Assembly (NCBI RefSeq): GCF_021233055.1
Contig: NZ_CP089538.1
Coordinates: 1,717,501-1,781,500 of the forward strand
Length of the DNA stretch: 64,000 nt
Reading direction: 5' to 3'
Source: Spirosoma oryzicola
GTDB taxonomy: Bacteria > Bacteroidota > Bacteroidia > Cytophagales > Spirosomataceae
Position numbers and translations under genes: made by a program. This document shows positions 9,057 to 17,697 of this stretch, piece after piece; positions within the stretch are counted from its first letter, which is position 1, and each line of letters opens with the position of its first letter. Below the pieces are notes generated by a model. It did no database searches. It was not told the DNA's origin and saw only the letters and a list, made by a program, of their open reading frames with translations.

Positions 9057-9833
9057 CTAATTTACCTTTTTGAAAGTAGCCACGGTTTTTCCGTGTTGCA
9101 GAAGGGTAAGTTTGCCATTGCCAACCCGGTAGGCCAGGGGCTGGAGCAGGGCATTGAGGAGATTTGCCTCAATGGTATTGGCTTCACCAGCGCAGGCCAT
9201 TTTCGTTGTAACAAGCGGTCCAAGACGGATGAGTCGGGTATCGGCCCGTACCTCACCACTTAACCGATTGCAACCCGTTGTACCCGTTACGCGACCTTCC
9301 GTAAGCGAGATTTCCAGACGGGGCGCTTCCGTCTGCCGATCGTTGGTTGTAACGGGCTGGCCCTGCAACTCGGTTAGTACCCAAATATCCTGTAATAAGG
9401 TGACCTGCCGAAGCGATGCGCCACAACCTATATACGTCTTGCCCCGGAAGTTGACTTCAACGCGGTAATCGAAGCGTTGCCGAGATAATTTATTCACGCA
9501 ACTATCGGGCGTAAATAAGGCTTTGAAACGATCCTGCCCTGCCACAATGTCGAGCCGAAAGGAGCCATCCGAATCGGGTTGCCGCTCCGGACTGGGTGCG
9601 CTGATACTATCGCCGGTCAGCGATTTGAACCGTAATGTTCCTTTCGATGGGTTGACTGTCAACGACCAGGCTGGATCATTACCCACGGCAATCAGGTCAT
9701 CACCCGCTTTCAGGTTGGCGGTAAAGTCAGCAATTTCAGGCTGGTCGGCTGGCGTAAGCATGGCCGCCAATTGTTTCGAAGGTCGGCGGCAAGCCGAGAA
9801 AAGAAGTAGAACACCGAAAAGAAGAAGTCGCAT
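9057..9833 (-). CDS. META-domain lipoprotein (HslJ-like) with COG3650-like N-terminal part
   Basis: 258 residues. The N-terminus has a short hydrophobic stretch ending FSAC (Cys15), a probable lipoprotein signal. Residues 35-145 contain AVGNDPAWSLTV and YIGCGAS, the features of the membrane-protein family grouped with META domains (COG3650). Residues 145-258 form the META/HslJ domain: DIWVLTELQG, GRVTGTTGCNRLSGEV, IRLGPLVTTKMAC, followed by LLNALLQPLAYRVGNGKLTLL. In E. coli HslJ is linked to stress and novobiocin resistance; what this two-part version does is not known. It is a single gene, with 217 bases upstream of its start free of genes. Confidence 0.88.
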   Translation of the reverse strand: MRLLLFGVLLLFSACRRPSKQLAAMLTPADQPEIADFTANLKAGDDLIAVGNDPAWSLTVNPSKGTLRFKSLTGDSISAPSPERQPDSDGSFRLDIVAGQDRFKALFTPDSCVNKLSRQRFDYRVEVNFRGKTYIGCGASLRQVTLLQDIWVLTELQGQPVTTNDRQTEAPRLEISLTEGRVTGTTGCNRLSGEVRADTRLIRLGPLVTTKMACAGEANTIEANLLNALLQPLAYRVGNGKLTLLQHGKTVATFKKVN

Positions 9834-10050
9834 GGCGCGTTCGTTGAGAGAGCGAAAAAATTTACCTACCCAGTTACTTAAGCTACCAAAGAGAAAGCTT
9901 GAAAACCGTTCGGGTATTCGAAAGCTATATAAGTCTTTATTTTGTAGTTTGGTTAAGATAACTGACTAATGCTCCAATTTAGTCCTGTAAATAAGGCATC
10001 CTCTCCAATCAGCCATTCTGATTCATTATTTTGCTTCAGAGAAACGCCGT

Positions 10051-10365
10051 TTAAAGCTTGATCGAGATTGGAATAAGAAACTCCTCCGCATATTTCATTC
10101 GTATATACACCAGTGGTTTGAAATCCTCGTTTAGTTTTTTTAGGAGAAGGCCGCTGATGTATTGATCTGACAAGTCAAAAACAATGAACACTTGCTGCCC
10201 TTTCTCGATTTTACCGATTCTGTCGACCCAATACTCGATAAGCCTGCTAGCTGCGAAGAATGATCCGTGGCCGTGTTCTTGAATAGTCTTTCGTAAATCC
10301 TCTTCACTTATTTCCAGAAAATCAAATAAATAATAGCTGTCTGCGATCAACACACGACTTGGCAT
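10051..10365 (-). CDS. Small hypothetical protein
   Basis: 104 residues from the ATG at 10365; a TTG five codons upstream is a less likely start. I do not recognise it. It is soluble, with alternating predicted strands and helices (RVLIADSYYLFDFL, QQVFIVFDLSDQYISGLLLKKL, FKPLVYIRMKYAEEFLIPISI). The pattern of hydrophobic strands followed by acidic residues could be a small alpha/beta domain. It lies about 140 bases downstream of the biotin carboxylase gene on the same strand and may be co-transcribed. Confidence 0.6.
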   Translation of the reverse strand: MPSRVLIADSYYLFDFLEISEEDLRKTIQEHGHGSFFAASRLIEYWVDRIGKIEKGQQVFIVFDLSDQYISGLLLKKLNEDFKPLVYIRMKYAEEFLIPISIKL

Positions 10366-10507
10366 AGCATCTATTTTCAAGAATAAATACGATATCCACC
10401 ACCAAGAGGATCAATCAGTAGGCGGAGCATGTTTGATTTTAGTTTTGCTTTTTAATGATCGGTCGTTGATTTCAAGAGCAGGTATTTACCGTACTGGGAC
10501 AACAATT

Positions 10508-12016
10508 CTATCGCATTCGATTGGTTTTCCACTGGCTTTTCTTTGTCAGTGTCGATGGACTATTTGCTGCCGGTTGTTTCTTACTGGACTTAGCCTGTTC
10601 CAGCAGGTAAGCGGCTAGCACAGCCGCTAGTTCAGCTTCCGCCGGATCGGGCTCCGGGGTCAATTTATCTGGTGAAAAATAGTTGCTCACAAAACCGGTG
10701 TCGAACTGACCGGATCGGAAGGCTTGGTGCTCCATGACGAACCGGCCAAACGGTAACGTTGTCTGAACACCCGAAATCTGGTACTCATCGATGGCCCGGA
10801 TCATTTTCTGAATCGCTTCCTCCCGCGATTCGCCGTAGGTGATCAGTTTGGCAATCATCGGATCGTAATAAATCGGAATCGACATGCCCTGCTCAAAGCC
10901 ATCATCAACGCGAACGCCGTTCCCCTGCGGTCGTACGTATGTATCAAGCGTACCTACGTCGGGCAGAAAGTTGTTGGCCGGATCTTCAGCGTATACCCGC
11001 ACCTCCACCGCGTGACCGTTGATCTGCAAATCTTCCTGACGAATCGTTAGCGGTTCCCCCTCCGCGATGTAAATCATCTGCTTCACCAGATCAATGCCGG
11101 TGATAAGTTCGGTAACGGGATGCTCCACCTGAAGGCGCGTATTCATTTCCAGAAAATAGAAGTCGAGATTGTCATTGACAATAAACTCGACTGTTCCAGC
11201 TCCGTAATAGCCACAGGCGCGTGCCACATCGACGGCGGCTTGCCCCATTGCCTCGCGGATCTCGGGCGTCAAGATGGCCGATGGAGCCTCTTCGACTACT
11301 TTCTGGTGCCGACGCTGAACCGAGCATTCGCGTTCGAATAAATGAATGATGTTGCCGTGTTGATCGCCCAAAACCTGAATCTCGATGTGGCGGGGTGAGG
11401 TTACGTATTTCTCGATAAAAACGGAACCATCGCCAAACGCTGACAGCGCTTCACTAACGGCGCGGTCCATCTGTTCGTCGAACTCTGCTTCGCTCTCGAC
11501 TACGCGCATTCCTTTGCCTCCACCGCCCGCACTCGCTTTAATCAGGACCGGATAGCCAATCTGGGTGGAGATAGCCTTGGCTTCGTCCCGATCGGTGATG
11601 GCCGAGGGCGTTCCCGGAACCATCGGAATGTTGTAATCCGCTACGGCAGCTTTGGCGGCTAATTTACTACCCATGACCTCAATGCTCTCCGGCGAAGGAC
11701 CGATAAAAATCAGACCAGCCTCGCGGACCATTCGGGAAAAATTAGCATTTTCGGACAGAAAACCGTAGCCGGGGTGAATGGCATCAACACCCAGTTGTCG
11801 GCAAACGTCGATGATTACGTCCGCTTTCAGGTACGATTCGACGGAAGGAGCCGGACCTACGCAAACAGCCTCGTCGGCATAGCGCACATGCAGGGCATTC
11901 CGGTCAGCTTCGGAGTAGATTGCTACCGTCTGAATGCCCATTTCGCGCGCTGTACGCATAATTCGCAGGGCAATTTCGCCCCGGTTGGCAACGAGTATTT
12001 TTCGAATTTGGGTCAT
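10508..12016 (-). CDS. accC: Biotin carboxylase (acetyl/propionyl-CoA carboxylase subunit)
   Basis: 502 residues from the ATG at 12016, which gives the usual N-terminus MTQIRKILVANRGEIALRI; in-frame sequence further upstream is unlike the family. The enzyme uses ATP and bicarbonate to carboxylate biotin on a carrier protein. Present are the pre-ATP-grasp domain, the glycine-rich ATP-grasp loop KASAGGGGKGMRVV, the catalytic region FLEMNTRLQVEHPVTE, and the C-terminal biotin carboxylase domain (EDPANNFLPDVGTL). A tail of about 45 residues rich in Ala, Glu, Lys and Ser (PDPAEAELAAVLAAYLLEQ onward) extends past the 450-residue core. Neither the carrier protein nor the carboxyltransferase is adjacent, so whether it serves acetyl-CoA or another acyl-CoA carboxylase is undecided. 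Confidence 0.93.
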   Translation of the reverse strand: MTQIRKILVANRGEIALRIMRTAREMGIQTVAIYSEADRNALHVRYADEAVCVGPAPSVESYLKADVIIDVCRQLGVDAIHPGYGFLSENANFSRMVREAGLIFIGPSPESIEVMGSKLAAKAAVADYNIPMVPGTPSAITDRDEAKAISTQIGYPVLIKASAGGGGKGMRVVESEAEFDEQMDRAVSEALSAFGDGSVFIEKYVTSPRHIEIQVLGDQHGNIIHLFERECSVQRRHQKVVEEAPSAILTPEIREAMGQAAVDVARACGYYGAGTVEFIVNDNLDFYFLEMNTRLQVEHPVTELITGIDLVKQMIYIAEGEPLTIRQEDLQINGHAVEVRVYAEDPANNFLPDVGTLDTYVRPQGNGVRVDDGFEQGMSIPIYYDPMIAKLITYGESREEAIQKMIRAIDEYQISGVQTTLPFGRFVMEHQAFRSGQFDTGFVSNYFSPDKLTPEPDPAEAELAAVLAAYLLEQAKSSKKQPAANSPSTLTKKSQWKTNRMR

Positions 12017-12202
12017 GGAAGAGTCATTGAGTAGCCAAACCTGATTGCAGCTAGTACAGCTAGTTACTGGCCATTTTGTGTCATTTACTTCGTATACGTT
12101 CTTTAGTGGCAAACGACAATAAATGGCCCAAAACGACTATCAATGACCAATAATACGCTTTTGTAACAAAAGGATCATAAAACTGAATTTTCGGGGATGA
12201 AC

Positions 12203-12232
12203 TTGTACTCCCAAAAGTTAAGCGTATTTTTG
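12203..12232 (+). promoter_or_regulatory. Bacteroidota sigma-A type promoter for serine palmitoyltransferase
   Basis: TTG at 12203-12205, a 19-base spacer, then TATTTTTG at 12225-12232. This matches TTG-N19-TAnnTTTG exactly. The predicted start is near 12239, leaving a leader of about 44 bases before the GTG at 12283. Confidence 0.75.
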
Positions 12233-12282
12233 CACTTACCGCATAAAAAAGAAGGGGTTAGCCCATTAAACTATAAAAAAAA

Positions 12283-13587
12283 GTGGATTTATTTGAGAAA
12301 CTGCGCACCAATCTAGGCCCCATCGGCTCGCCATCCCGCGAGTTCAATGGCCACCATTATTTTGCGTTCCCCAAACTTGAAGGCGAACTGGGTCCTCACA
12401 TGCGCTTCCAAGGCAAGGATGTCCTCAACTGGAGCCTAAACAACTACCTGGGTCTGGCCAACCATCCTGAGGTCCGCAAGGCAGATGCCGACGCAGCCGC
12501 ACAATGGGGGCTTGCTTACCCGATGGGCGCTCGGATGATGTCGGGTAACAGCGACCTGCACGAACAGTTCGAAAAAGAACTGGCTCAGTTTGTCGGCAAA
12601 GAAGATTCGTTCCTGCTCAACTACGGTTACCAGGGCGTTATGTCGGCTATCGAGGCTGTGGTTGATCACCGCGACGTGATCGTTTACGACGCCGAGTGTC
12701 ACGCCTGCCTCATCGACGGTATCCGGCTTCACAAGGCCAAGATGGGCGAATATTACAAATTCAACCATAACGATATGGCCAGTCTGGAGAAAAACCTCCA
12801 GCGGGCCACCAAAAAAGCGGCTGAAAAAGGCGGTAGCATCCTGGTTATTACCGAAGGTGTATTCGGTATGTCGGGGAAAGTCGGTAGCCTGGATAAGATC
12901 GTAGCCCTCAAACAATCGTATAATTTCCGGTTGCTCGTTGACGATGCACACGGATTTGGTACAATGGGCGAAACGGGTGCCGGTGTTGGCGAAATGCTGG
13001 GCTGTCAGGATGGTATCGACCTGTACTTCTCAACGTTTGCGAAGTCGATGGCGGCTATCGGTGCGTTCATTGCCGGTGACCACGACATTATCATGTACCT
13101 CAAGTACAACATGCGGTCGCAGACTTACGCCAAGGCTTTACCAATGCCTTACGTTGTTGGTGGTCTGAAGCGCCTTGAGATGATCCGCAATTCGTCGGAG
13201 TTCCGCGAAAAACTGTGGACGAACGTACGGGCGTTGCAGGAAGGGCTGCGCGAACGCGGATTTGACATTGGTGATACGCAATCGCCGGTGACACCCGTTC
13301 TGTTGCAGAACGTGAAGGGTGGTATTCCCGAAATAACGGGCCTGATCCGGGACTTGCGCGAAAACAAAGGGATCTTCTGTTCGATCGTCGTTTATCCGGT
13401 CGTACCGAAAGAGATCGTTATGTTGCGCATTATCCCAACGGCTGCGCATACACTCGAAGACGTGCAGTATACGCTCGAAGCGTTCTCAGCAGTAGCTGAA
13501 AAGCTGGCTAACGGTAGCTACCGGCAAAATGGAGCTCCAATTGCCCCCGAAACGCTTGAAGTATCGGCCGAAGCAGCCACTGAGTAG
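12283..13587 (+). CDS. spt: Serine palmitoyltransferase-like PLP enzyme (sphingolipid synthesis)
   Basis: 434 residues starting at GTG 12283; no in-frame ATG lies close by. It belongs to the alpha-oxoamine synthase family (fold type I aminotransferases): PLP-binding lysine in FSTFAKSMA is K254, the PLP-contacting stretch LVDDAHG is at 218-224, and ECHACLIDG (138-146) places the substrate-stacking His. Cytosolic homologues in Bacteroidota condense serine with a fatty acyl-CoA to 3-ketodihydrosphingosine, the first step of sphingolipid synthesis; 2-amino-3-ketobutyrate ligase and BioF are paralogues, but the extended N-terminus (SREFNGHHYFAFPKLEGELG) favours the sphingolipid branch. It has its own strong promoter. 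Lipid-related genes (acyltransferase, lipid kinase) follow within 4 kb. Confidence 0.9.
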   Translation: MDLFEKLRTNLGPIGSPSREFNGHHYFAFPKLEGELGPHMRFQGKDVLNWSLNNYLGLANHPEVRKADADAAAQWGLAYPMGARMMSGNSDLHEQFEKELAQFVGKEDSFLLNYGYQGVMSAIEAVVDHRDVIVYDAECHACLIDGIRLHKAKMGEYYKFNHNDMASLEKNLQRATKKAAEKGGSILVITEGVFGMSGKVGSLDKIVALKQSYNFRLLVDDAHGFGTMGETGAGVGEMLGCQDGIDLYFSTFAKSMAAIGAFIAGDHDIIMYLKYNMRSQTYAKALPMPYVVGGLKRLEMIRNSSEFREKLWTNVRALQEGLRERGFDIGDTQSPVTPVLLQNVKGGIPEITGLIRDLRENKGIFCSIVVYPVVPKEIVMLRIIPTAAHTLEDVQYTLEAFSAVAEKLANGSYRQNGAPIAPETLEVSAEAATE

Positions 13588-13636
13588 GGTTTTTGCCTAA
13601 AAGTTGCATTTTTTTGCTATTTTTTTGGCTAACCTA

Positions 13637-13666
13637 TTGCGCTGTATGGTAGAATGACTAAATTTC
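13637..13666 (+). promoter_or_regulatory. Probable promoter for the Hc1 gene
   Basis: TTG at 13637-13639, a 19-base spacer and TAAATTTC at 13659-13666, one base away from TAnnTTTG. The Hc1 start codon is 64 bases further on. Confidence 0.5.
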
Positions 13667-13730
13667 AGCCGAAAACCGCGTTTTTAGCGGAATTTGGGCA
13701 TTTTTCACACTTTAACCCATACATATCGCT

Positions 13731-13916
13731 ATGGCTCGCTTCGATGAAGTAAAGGATCTGATTCTGTCGTTGGAAGGTGATTTTGAGAAGTTCTACGAAA
13801 AGAACAATCAAGCTGCTGGTACTCGCGTTCGGAAAGGAATGCAGGATTTAAAGACTCTGGCGCAAACGATTCGTTCGGAAGTTCAGGACACCAAAAACAA
13901 AGCTGAAAAAGAGTAA
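13731..13916 (+). CDS. Histone H1-like protein Hc1
   Basis: 61 residues: MARFDEVKDLILSLEGDF at the start, then a helical middle and a basic C-terminus (RVRKGMQDLKTLAQTIRSE). This matches the short Bacteroidota members of the Hc1 histone H1-like family, which keep the N-terminal helical part but lack the long Lys/Ala-rich tail of chlamydial Hc1. It is expected to be an abundant nucleoid-associated or coiled-coil protein; DNA binding is known for the chlamydial relative and only inferred here. It has its own promoter and a clear terminator, as expected for a highly expressed single gene. Confidence 0.88.
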   Translation: MARFDEVKDLILSLEGDFEKFYEKNNQAAGTRVRKGMQDLKTLAQTIRSEVQDTKNKAEKE

Positions 13917-13940
13917 GCAGCTAGCTCTTTTTACTACAAA

Positions 13941-13979
13941 ACTCCCTCATTAGACACTGGTCTGACGAGGGAGTTTTTG
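13941..13979 (+). terminator. Rho-independent terminator of the Hc1 gene
   Basis: ACTCCCTC pairs with GAGGGAGT across an 18-base loop, followed by TTTTTGT. Confidence 0.88.
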
Positions 13980-14007
13980 TCTGTATAGACCGATCTGTGC
14001 GTTTGCG

Positions 14008-14415
14008 CTAAATTTTTTCCCGGTGCATCAGGGTCGCTATACCCCGGGTAGTCACTTTCTTCGTCTGCACGTCACGGATTTCGCCCAGAATCTGAGCAGT
14101 ATGTTTAGCCGCATCGATCGATTGAACCGTAAACGTTGCTTCGTAATCGGTATCGACGAACATGGGACGCAGAAACTCCAGCGTCTGGCCTAGATAAACC
14201 GAGCCGTAGCCCGGAAATTCGGTGCCTAACACTTTGGTAAATACGCTGGCTCCGAGCATACCGTGAATAATCGGTCGTTTGAATGGGGTCGTAGCGGCAA
14301 ATTCGGCGTCGAGGTGAAGCGGGTTGTTATCGCCTGTGACGCGGGCAAAGTCAGCCACATCGGCCTGCGAAAACCGGAACCCATACTGGTGAACGGCGTT
14401 CAATCCAAATTCCAT
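14008..14415 (-). CDS. MaoC-family (R)-specific enoyl-CoA hydratase
   Basis: 135 residues with a single hot-dog fold MaoC domain. The hydratase motif ARVTGDNNPLHLD carries the catalytic pair Asp29 and His34; the overhanging loop HGMLGASVF (51-59) and the strand VYLGQTLEFLRPMFVDT are typical. Relatives such as PhaJ hydrate trans-2-enoyl-CoA to (R)-3-hydroxyacyl-CoA, linking beta-oxidation to other lipid routes. It is a single gene on the minus strand, convergent with Hc1. Physiological substrate length cannot be read from the sequence. Confidence 0.9.
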   Translation of the reverse strand: MEFGLNAVHQYGFRFSQADVADFARVTGDNNPLHLDAEFAATTPFKRPIIHGMLGASVFTKVLGTEFPGYGSVYLGQTLEFLRPMFVDTDYEATFTVQSIDAAKHTAQILGEIRDVQTKKVTTRGIATLMHREKI

Positions 14416-14530
14416 AAGTCAGTATTGTAAAATAAAGAATGTAAACTCTTACGCGGACAAAGTTCGGTACTTCCCTCTGAATCATTGTTCAGGTAGCGTA
14501 AATCATTATCCCTTACCTTCGCAGATACTT

Positions 14531-15772
14531 ATGCTTAAAAACCTGTTTTCGCTCGATACGTCGCTCGACAAGCGCGTGTTTGGGTTAGACGTAATGCGGG
14601 CCATTGCCATCCTGGTGGTCGTTGATGCTCATGCGAGGGTAGCGCTCGGTGACTATTACAGTGGTGCATTCTGGCATCAGCTCATCCCGGATGGCGTAGA
14701 GCTTTTTTTTGTGTTGAGTGGTTTCCTGATCGGTGGTATTCTGATTCGGTCGTACGAAAAAAAAGGCCGCTTCGATGCTGACTTACTGCTTAATTTCTGG
14801 ACGCGTCGCTGGTTTCGAACCTTGCCCAATTATTACCTGGTTCTGGGCGGCCTGATTGGACTTGCCTTGGTCCGTGCGTGGCGAAGTGGACTGCATCACA
14901 CGCTGCCTCCGAAAGAAACGCTGGTTAAGTACTTTTTCTTCGTGCAAAACTTCGCCCGCTTTATTCCCGACTTTTTCCCGGAAACGTGGAGTCTGGCGAT
15001 TGAGGAGTGGTCGTATATTACGTTACCGCTGGTGTTGTGGCTGATGCACCTGCTACTGCCCGCCAGCTGGCCGCGCCAGCGCATTGTACTGGCCGCAATT
15101 TTAACCGTCATTGTCGGTACGAACCTGTATCGCTTTCTGCTGGCCATCCATTACCCGATTGAAGACGGTGAGTTGGGCTTTCGCGGAATTGTACTGGCCC
15201 GGCTAGACGCTATATCCTATGGTGTGCTGGCTGCTTACGCCAAGCATTACTTCCCCGCTCAGTGGACCCATCCGCGACTGCGTCAGCGGTTATTCGTCGC
15301 GGGGCTGCTGTTAACTGTTTTGGTGGCCTTTTCGGCGTCTATCTACATTCTGCGTTTTTATGTCGAAGCGGGCGTTTATCCGGCCTACGTTTTCTACAAA
15401 CGAACGTTCTATTTTCCGCTCATCGGACTCACTATGATGCTGGTGATGCCGTACATGGACGGCTGGCGAAACGCCACGGGTGGCTGGTCACGGTTTGGCA
15501 TCGCCCAGATAATCACGCATATCAGTCTGATTTCCTATTCGATGTATCTGCTCAATCTGACGCCCATCATGCTAATGATCATCGAGCGATTTCCGACAAC
15601 GTCACTGGCTGTTGGCTGGGCAAAAGTTGCTGTTTTCTGGGTACTGGTTTTGGTATCGTCAACGTTGCTGTTCAAATATTTTGAAAAACCCGTCACCGCA
15701 CTGCGGGAACGGTTATCCAAAAAAGAACCTACGCTACTGAACGAGCAAAAGACAGGTTTACCGGTGCAATAA
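14531..15772 (+). CDS. Acyltransferase 3 family membrane protein (OafA/YrhL-like)
   Basis: 413 residues with about ten hydrophobic segments. The N-terminus has FGLDVMRAIAILVVVDAHA, placing the His of the catalytic RxxAxxxVxxxH pattern, then LIPDGVELFFVLSGFLIGGIL, WTRRWFRTLPNYYLVL and ETWSLAIEEWSYITLPL, all hallmarks of acyltransferase 3. Members move acetyl or other acyl groups to surface sugars or lipids across the inner membrane. The target here is unknown. It ends 16 bases from the convergent gene at 15789 and has no recognisable partner. Confidence 0.92.
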   Translation: MLKNLFSLDTSLDKRVFGLDVMRAIAILVVVDAHARVALGDYYSGAFWHQLIPDGVELFFVLSGFLIGGILIRSYEKKGRFDADLLLNFWTRRWFRTLPNYYLVLGGLIGLALVRAWRSGLHHTLPPKETLVKYFFFVQNFARFIPDFFPETWSLAIEEWSYITLPLVLWLMHLLLPASWPRQRIVLAAILTVIVGTNLYRFLLAIHYPIEDGELGFRGIVLARLDAISYGVLAAYAKHYFPAQWTHPRLRQRLFVAGLLLTVLVAFSASIYILRFYVEAGVYPAYVFYKRTFYFPLIGLTMMLVMPYMDGWRNATGGWSRFGIAQIITHISLISYSMYLLNLTPIMLMIIERFPTTSLAVGWAKVAVFWVLVLVSSTLLFKYFEKPVTALRERLSKKEPTLLNEQKTGLPVQ

Positions 15773-15788
15773 ACAAGGACGGTCGCGA

Positions 15789-16289
15789 TTAGCTTGTGTG
15801 GTCACTAACGATAACCCAGCGTTTTTTGATCTTGTGCCATAGCAGTGTGAAATGCCCGCCCTTGTTGCCGACTTTAGGACGGGTCAGGTGCCAGCGGCCA
15901 ATCACGTAAGCAACGTTGGGCGACGGAAAATCCATTTGCAGAATGTCGAATTTGAGTGTCCCCATCGAATCCCGATCCGGGTATCGTTTTTTGTAATTCG
16001 CTAATGTCGCCGTGTAACCGTAGGTGACGCCGGTGCTGCTGACAAAGGTTAACGAGTCGGAAGGCCAATAGGTGCTCATGAACCGATCGATGCGCCCAGC
16101 ATTCCAGTCTTCGGTCTGTCGTTTAAGCGCTAGGAGAATTGTCCGGCGGTCGGTGGCCTGCTGGCCCAGTGCGGGCAATGCAAGCAGGAACAATAAACCA
16201 GCGCAAAAAATCGGTTTCAACAGAAACGGCTTACTTCGTACGGTTGGCGTAAAAACTAAAGAAGCGATACCGTAAATAAATCTCTTCAT
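15789..16289 (-). CDS. Secreted NTF2-like protein (DUF4440/SnoaL type)
   Basis: 166 residues. A hydrophobic stretch (LKPIFCAGLLFLLALPALGQ, about residues 24-43) is the signal peptide, preceded by an unusually long n-region, so the true start may be a little downstream of the ATG at 16289. The rest is a compact alpha+beta domain: LLALKRQTEDWNAGRIDRFM, YWPSDSLTFVSSTGVTYGY, MGTLKFDILQMDFPSPNVAYVIGRWHL, and HFTLLWHKIKKRWVIVSDHTS. That layout is the NTF2/DUF4440 fold used by many small periplasmic proteins. No catalytic residues can be assigned and the role is unknown. Confidence 0.85.
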   Translation of the reverse strand: MKRFIYGIASLVFTPTVRSKPFLLKPIFCAGLLFLLALPALGQQATDRRTILLALKRQTEDWNAGRIDRFMSTYWPSDSLTFVSSTGVTYGYTATLANYKKRYPDRDSMGTLKFDILQMDFPSPNVAYVIGRWHLTRPKVGNKGGHFTLLWHKIKKRWVIVSDHTS

Positions 16290-16416
16290 GACAGGCTGTA
16301 GAGTGAATGGATTAAATAGTATACCCCATCCGTTGTTTATTGTTTATTACCAAGCTGTAGGACTACGGGATAAATCAGCTATCCATACCGATCGTAGGCA
16401 TCAGACCGGGCAGACG

Positions 16417-16446
16417 TTGTGACCTGACGGCTAATGCTTAACTTTG
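16417..16446 (+). promoter_or_regulatory. Promoter for the small membrane peptide and lipid kinase
   Basis: TTG at 16417-16419, a 19-base spacer, and TAACTTTG at 16439-16446 match TTG-N19-TAnnTTTG exactly. The start would be near 16453, about 20 bases before the ATG at 16473. Confidence 0.75.
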
Positions 16447-16472
16447 CCGGAACATTCAGCGCACCCACCCTT

Positions 16473-16586
16473 ATGAATCGAATCCGGAAGTTCTACGACG
16501 AGTACAAGCCTTACATCTTTTCGGATGGCTGGTACTACGTGTTTATCGTTGTTTTTATCATTATCCTCTTTATCTTCTTTTCCTAA
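16473..16586 (+). CDS. 37-residue single-pass membrane peptide
   Basis: ATG at 16473 to TAA at 16584-16586. The peptide has a charged start (MNRIRKFYDEYKPY), then IFSDGWYY and a wholly hydrophobic end (VFIVVFIIILFIFFS), so it would be an inner-membrane anchor with its N-terminus in the cytosol. Its stop codon abuts the GTG of the lipid kinase (TAAGTG), a layout that implies translational coupling, and a perfect promoter lies just upstream. I do not know a named family. The coding case rests on position, promoter and amino-acid pattern rather than homology. Confidence 0.7.
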   Translation: MNRIRKFYDEYKPYIFSDGWYYVFIVVFIIILFIFFS

Positions 16587-17465
16587 GTGCCCACCTTACC
16601 GTCTGTTCTGGCCATCATCAATCCACTATCGGGTACAACAACCCTAGCGCAGAAGATGGTCCTGCGCGATACGTTTCTGCGTAAGGCCGAGGAACGCCAC
16701 TTTGCACCCGAAGTAGCAGTTACGGAGTACCCTGGCCACGCGACCGAACTAGCTGCCGACGCTACCCGACGGGGGGTAAGCCGGGTGCTGGCCATTGGTG
16801 GCGATGGTACCATCAACGAAACGGCGCAGGCGTTACGTCGGTCGGCTACCGCGCTGGGTATCGTGCCCGTCGGGTCGGGTAATGGACTGGCCCGGCACCT
16901 GGGCGTTCCACTCAACCCCATAAAAGCCGTTGAGCGCGCGCTGAATGGTCAGCCGGTCGTTATCGACAGTGCCGAAATCAACGAATATTCTTTTTTCTGT
17001 ACCGCTGGATTGGGGTTTGAGGCTTATGTCGCTCATGCCTTTGCGTTACAGCCCGTCCGGGGATTGCCGACGTACGTACGAACAGCGTTCCGGGCGTTTT
17101 GGGCGTACAGACCGCTTCAATTTTCGCTTGACGGACAGGAGAAAACGCTTTTTTCGCTTACATTCGCTAATGCGGGTCAATTTGGCAATAATGCCTGGAT
17201 GGCTCCGAAAGCGAACATCGCCGACGGACGTTTGGAACAATGCGAAATACGACCGTTTCCGGCGCAGGCGGCTGGTATGCTGACTTGGCGGCTGTTCAAT
17301 AAAACGCTTGATCAATCACCCTACTGGCACGGTCGTTCGGTTACTAAAGCGACAGTTGTAGCCGATGGTCCGTTGCTGATCCATGCCGATGGTGAGCCGT
17401 TGACATTGCCCGAAGGAAAAGCAGAGATTCGAATTTTACCGGGAAGTTTGTTGGTATTATTATAA
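16587..17465 (+). CDS. Diacylglycerol/sphingosine kinase-family lipid kinase
   Basis: 292 residues beginning with GTG at 16587, directly after the stop of the small peptide. The DAGK catalytic domain shows AIINPLSGTTT (9-19), the nucleotide loop AIGGDGTINE (69-78) and PVGSGNGLARHLG (94-106). The C-terminal half is the beta-sandwich of the YegS/DgkB fold, including a GQFGNNAWMAPKANIADG-like core and IHADGEPLTL. It should phosphorylate a lipid with ATP at the membrane face; candidates are diacylglycerol or a sphingoid base, the latter made plausible by the serine palmitoyltransferase 4 kb upstream (inference only). Translational coupling to the 37-residue membrane peptide suggests the peptide may anchor or regulate it. 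Confidence 0.9.
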   Translation: MPTLPSVLAIINPLSGTTTLAQKMVLRDTFLRKAEERHFAPEVAVTEYPGHATELAADATRRGVSRVLAIGGDGTINETAQALRRSATALGIVPVGSGNGLARHLGVPLNPIKAVERALNGQPVVIDSAEINEYSFFCTAGLGFEAYVAHAFALQPVRGLPTYVRTAFRAFWAYRPLQFSLDGQEKTLFSLTFANAGQFGNNAWMAPKANIADGRLEQCEIRPFPAQAAGMLTWRLFNKTLDQSPYWHGRSVTKATVVADGPLLIHADGEPLTLPEGKAEIRILPGSLLVLL

Positions 17466-17697
17466 GCAAGGTATGGCTGCGCCTAAACAAAAACTTGTTA
17501 TTTCGTTCGATGCGTATTACGCGCTGTAAGGTTGCGGAATAGAGCCGGGAAAATCACAAATCGGCTCGCGAATTAAGGACGATGTAAATTCATTGGCGCA
17601 ACATAACGTTGAAAGCCCGATATTTGCCCCTCCAAAACTATACTGATGGCGGACAAACAACCCCAATAGCGGTCTAGTGTCCGGCGTCCACTGTCTA

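Noticed and set aside
14485..14521. A promoter upstream of the acyltransferase (TTG and TACCTTCG)
   Set aside because: The spacer is 26 bases instead of 19-21 and the -7 box has a mismatch.
17473..17529. An 18-codon frame upstream of argG as an arginine leader peptide
   Set aside because: It has no Arg codons and no attenuator-like stem pair follows it.
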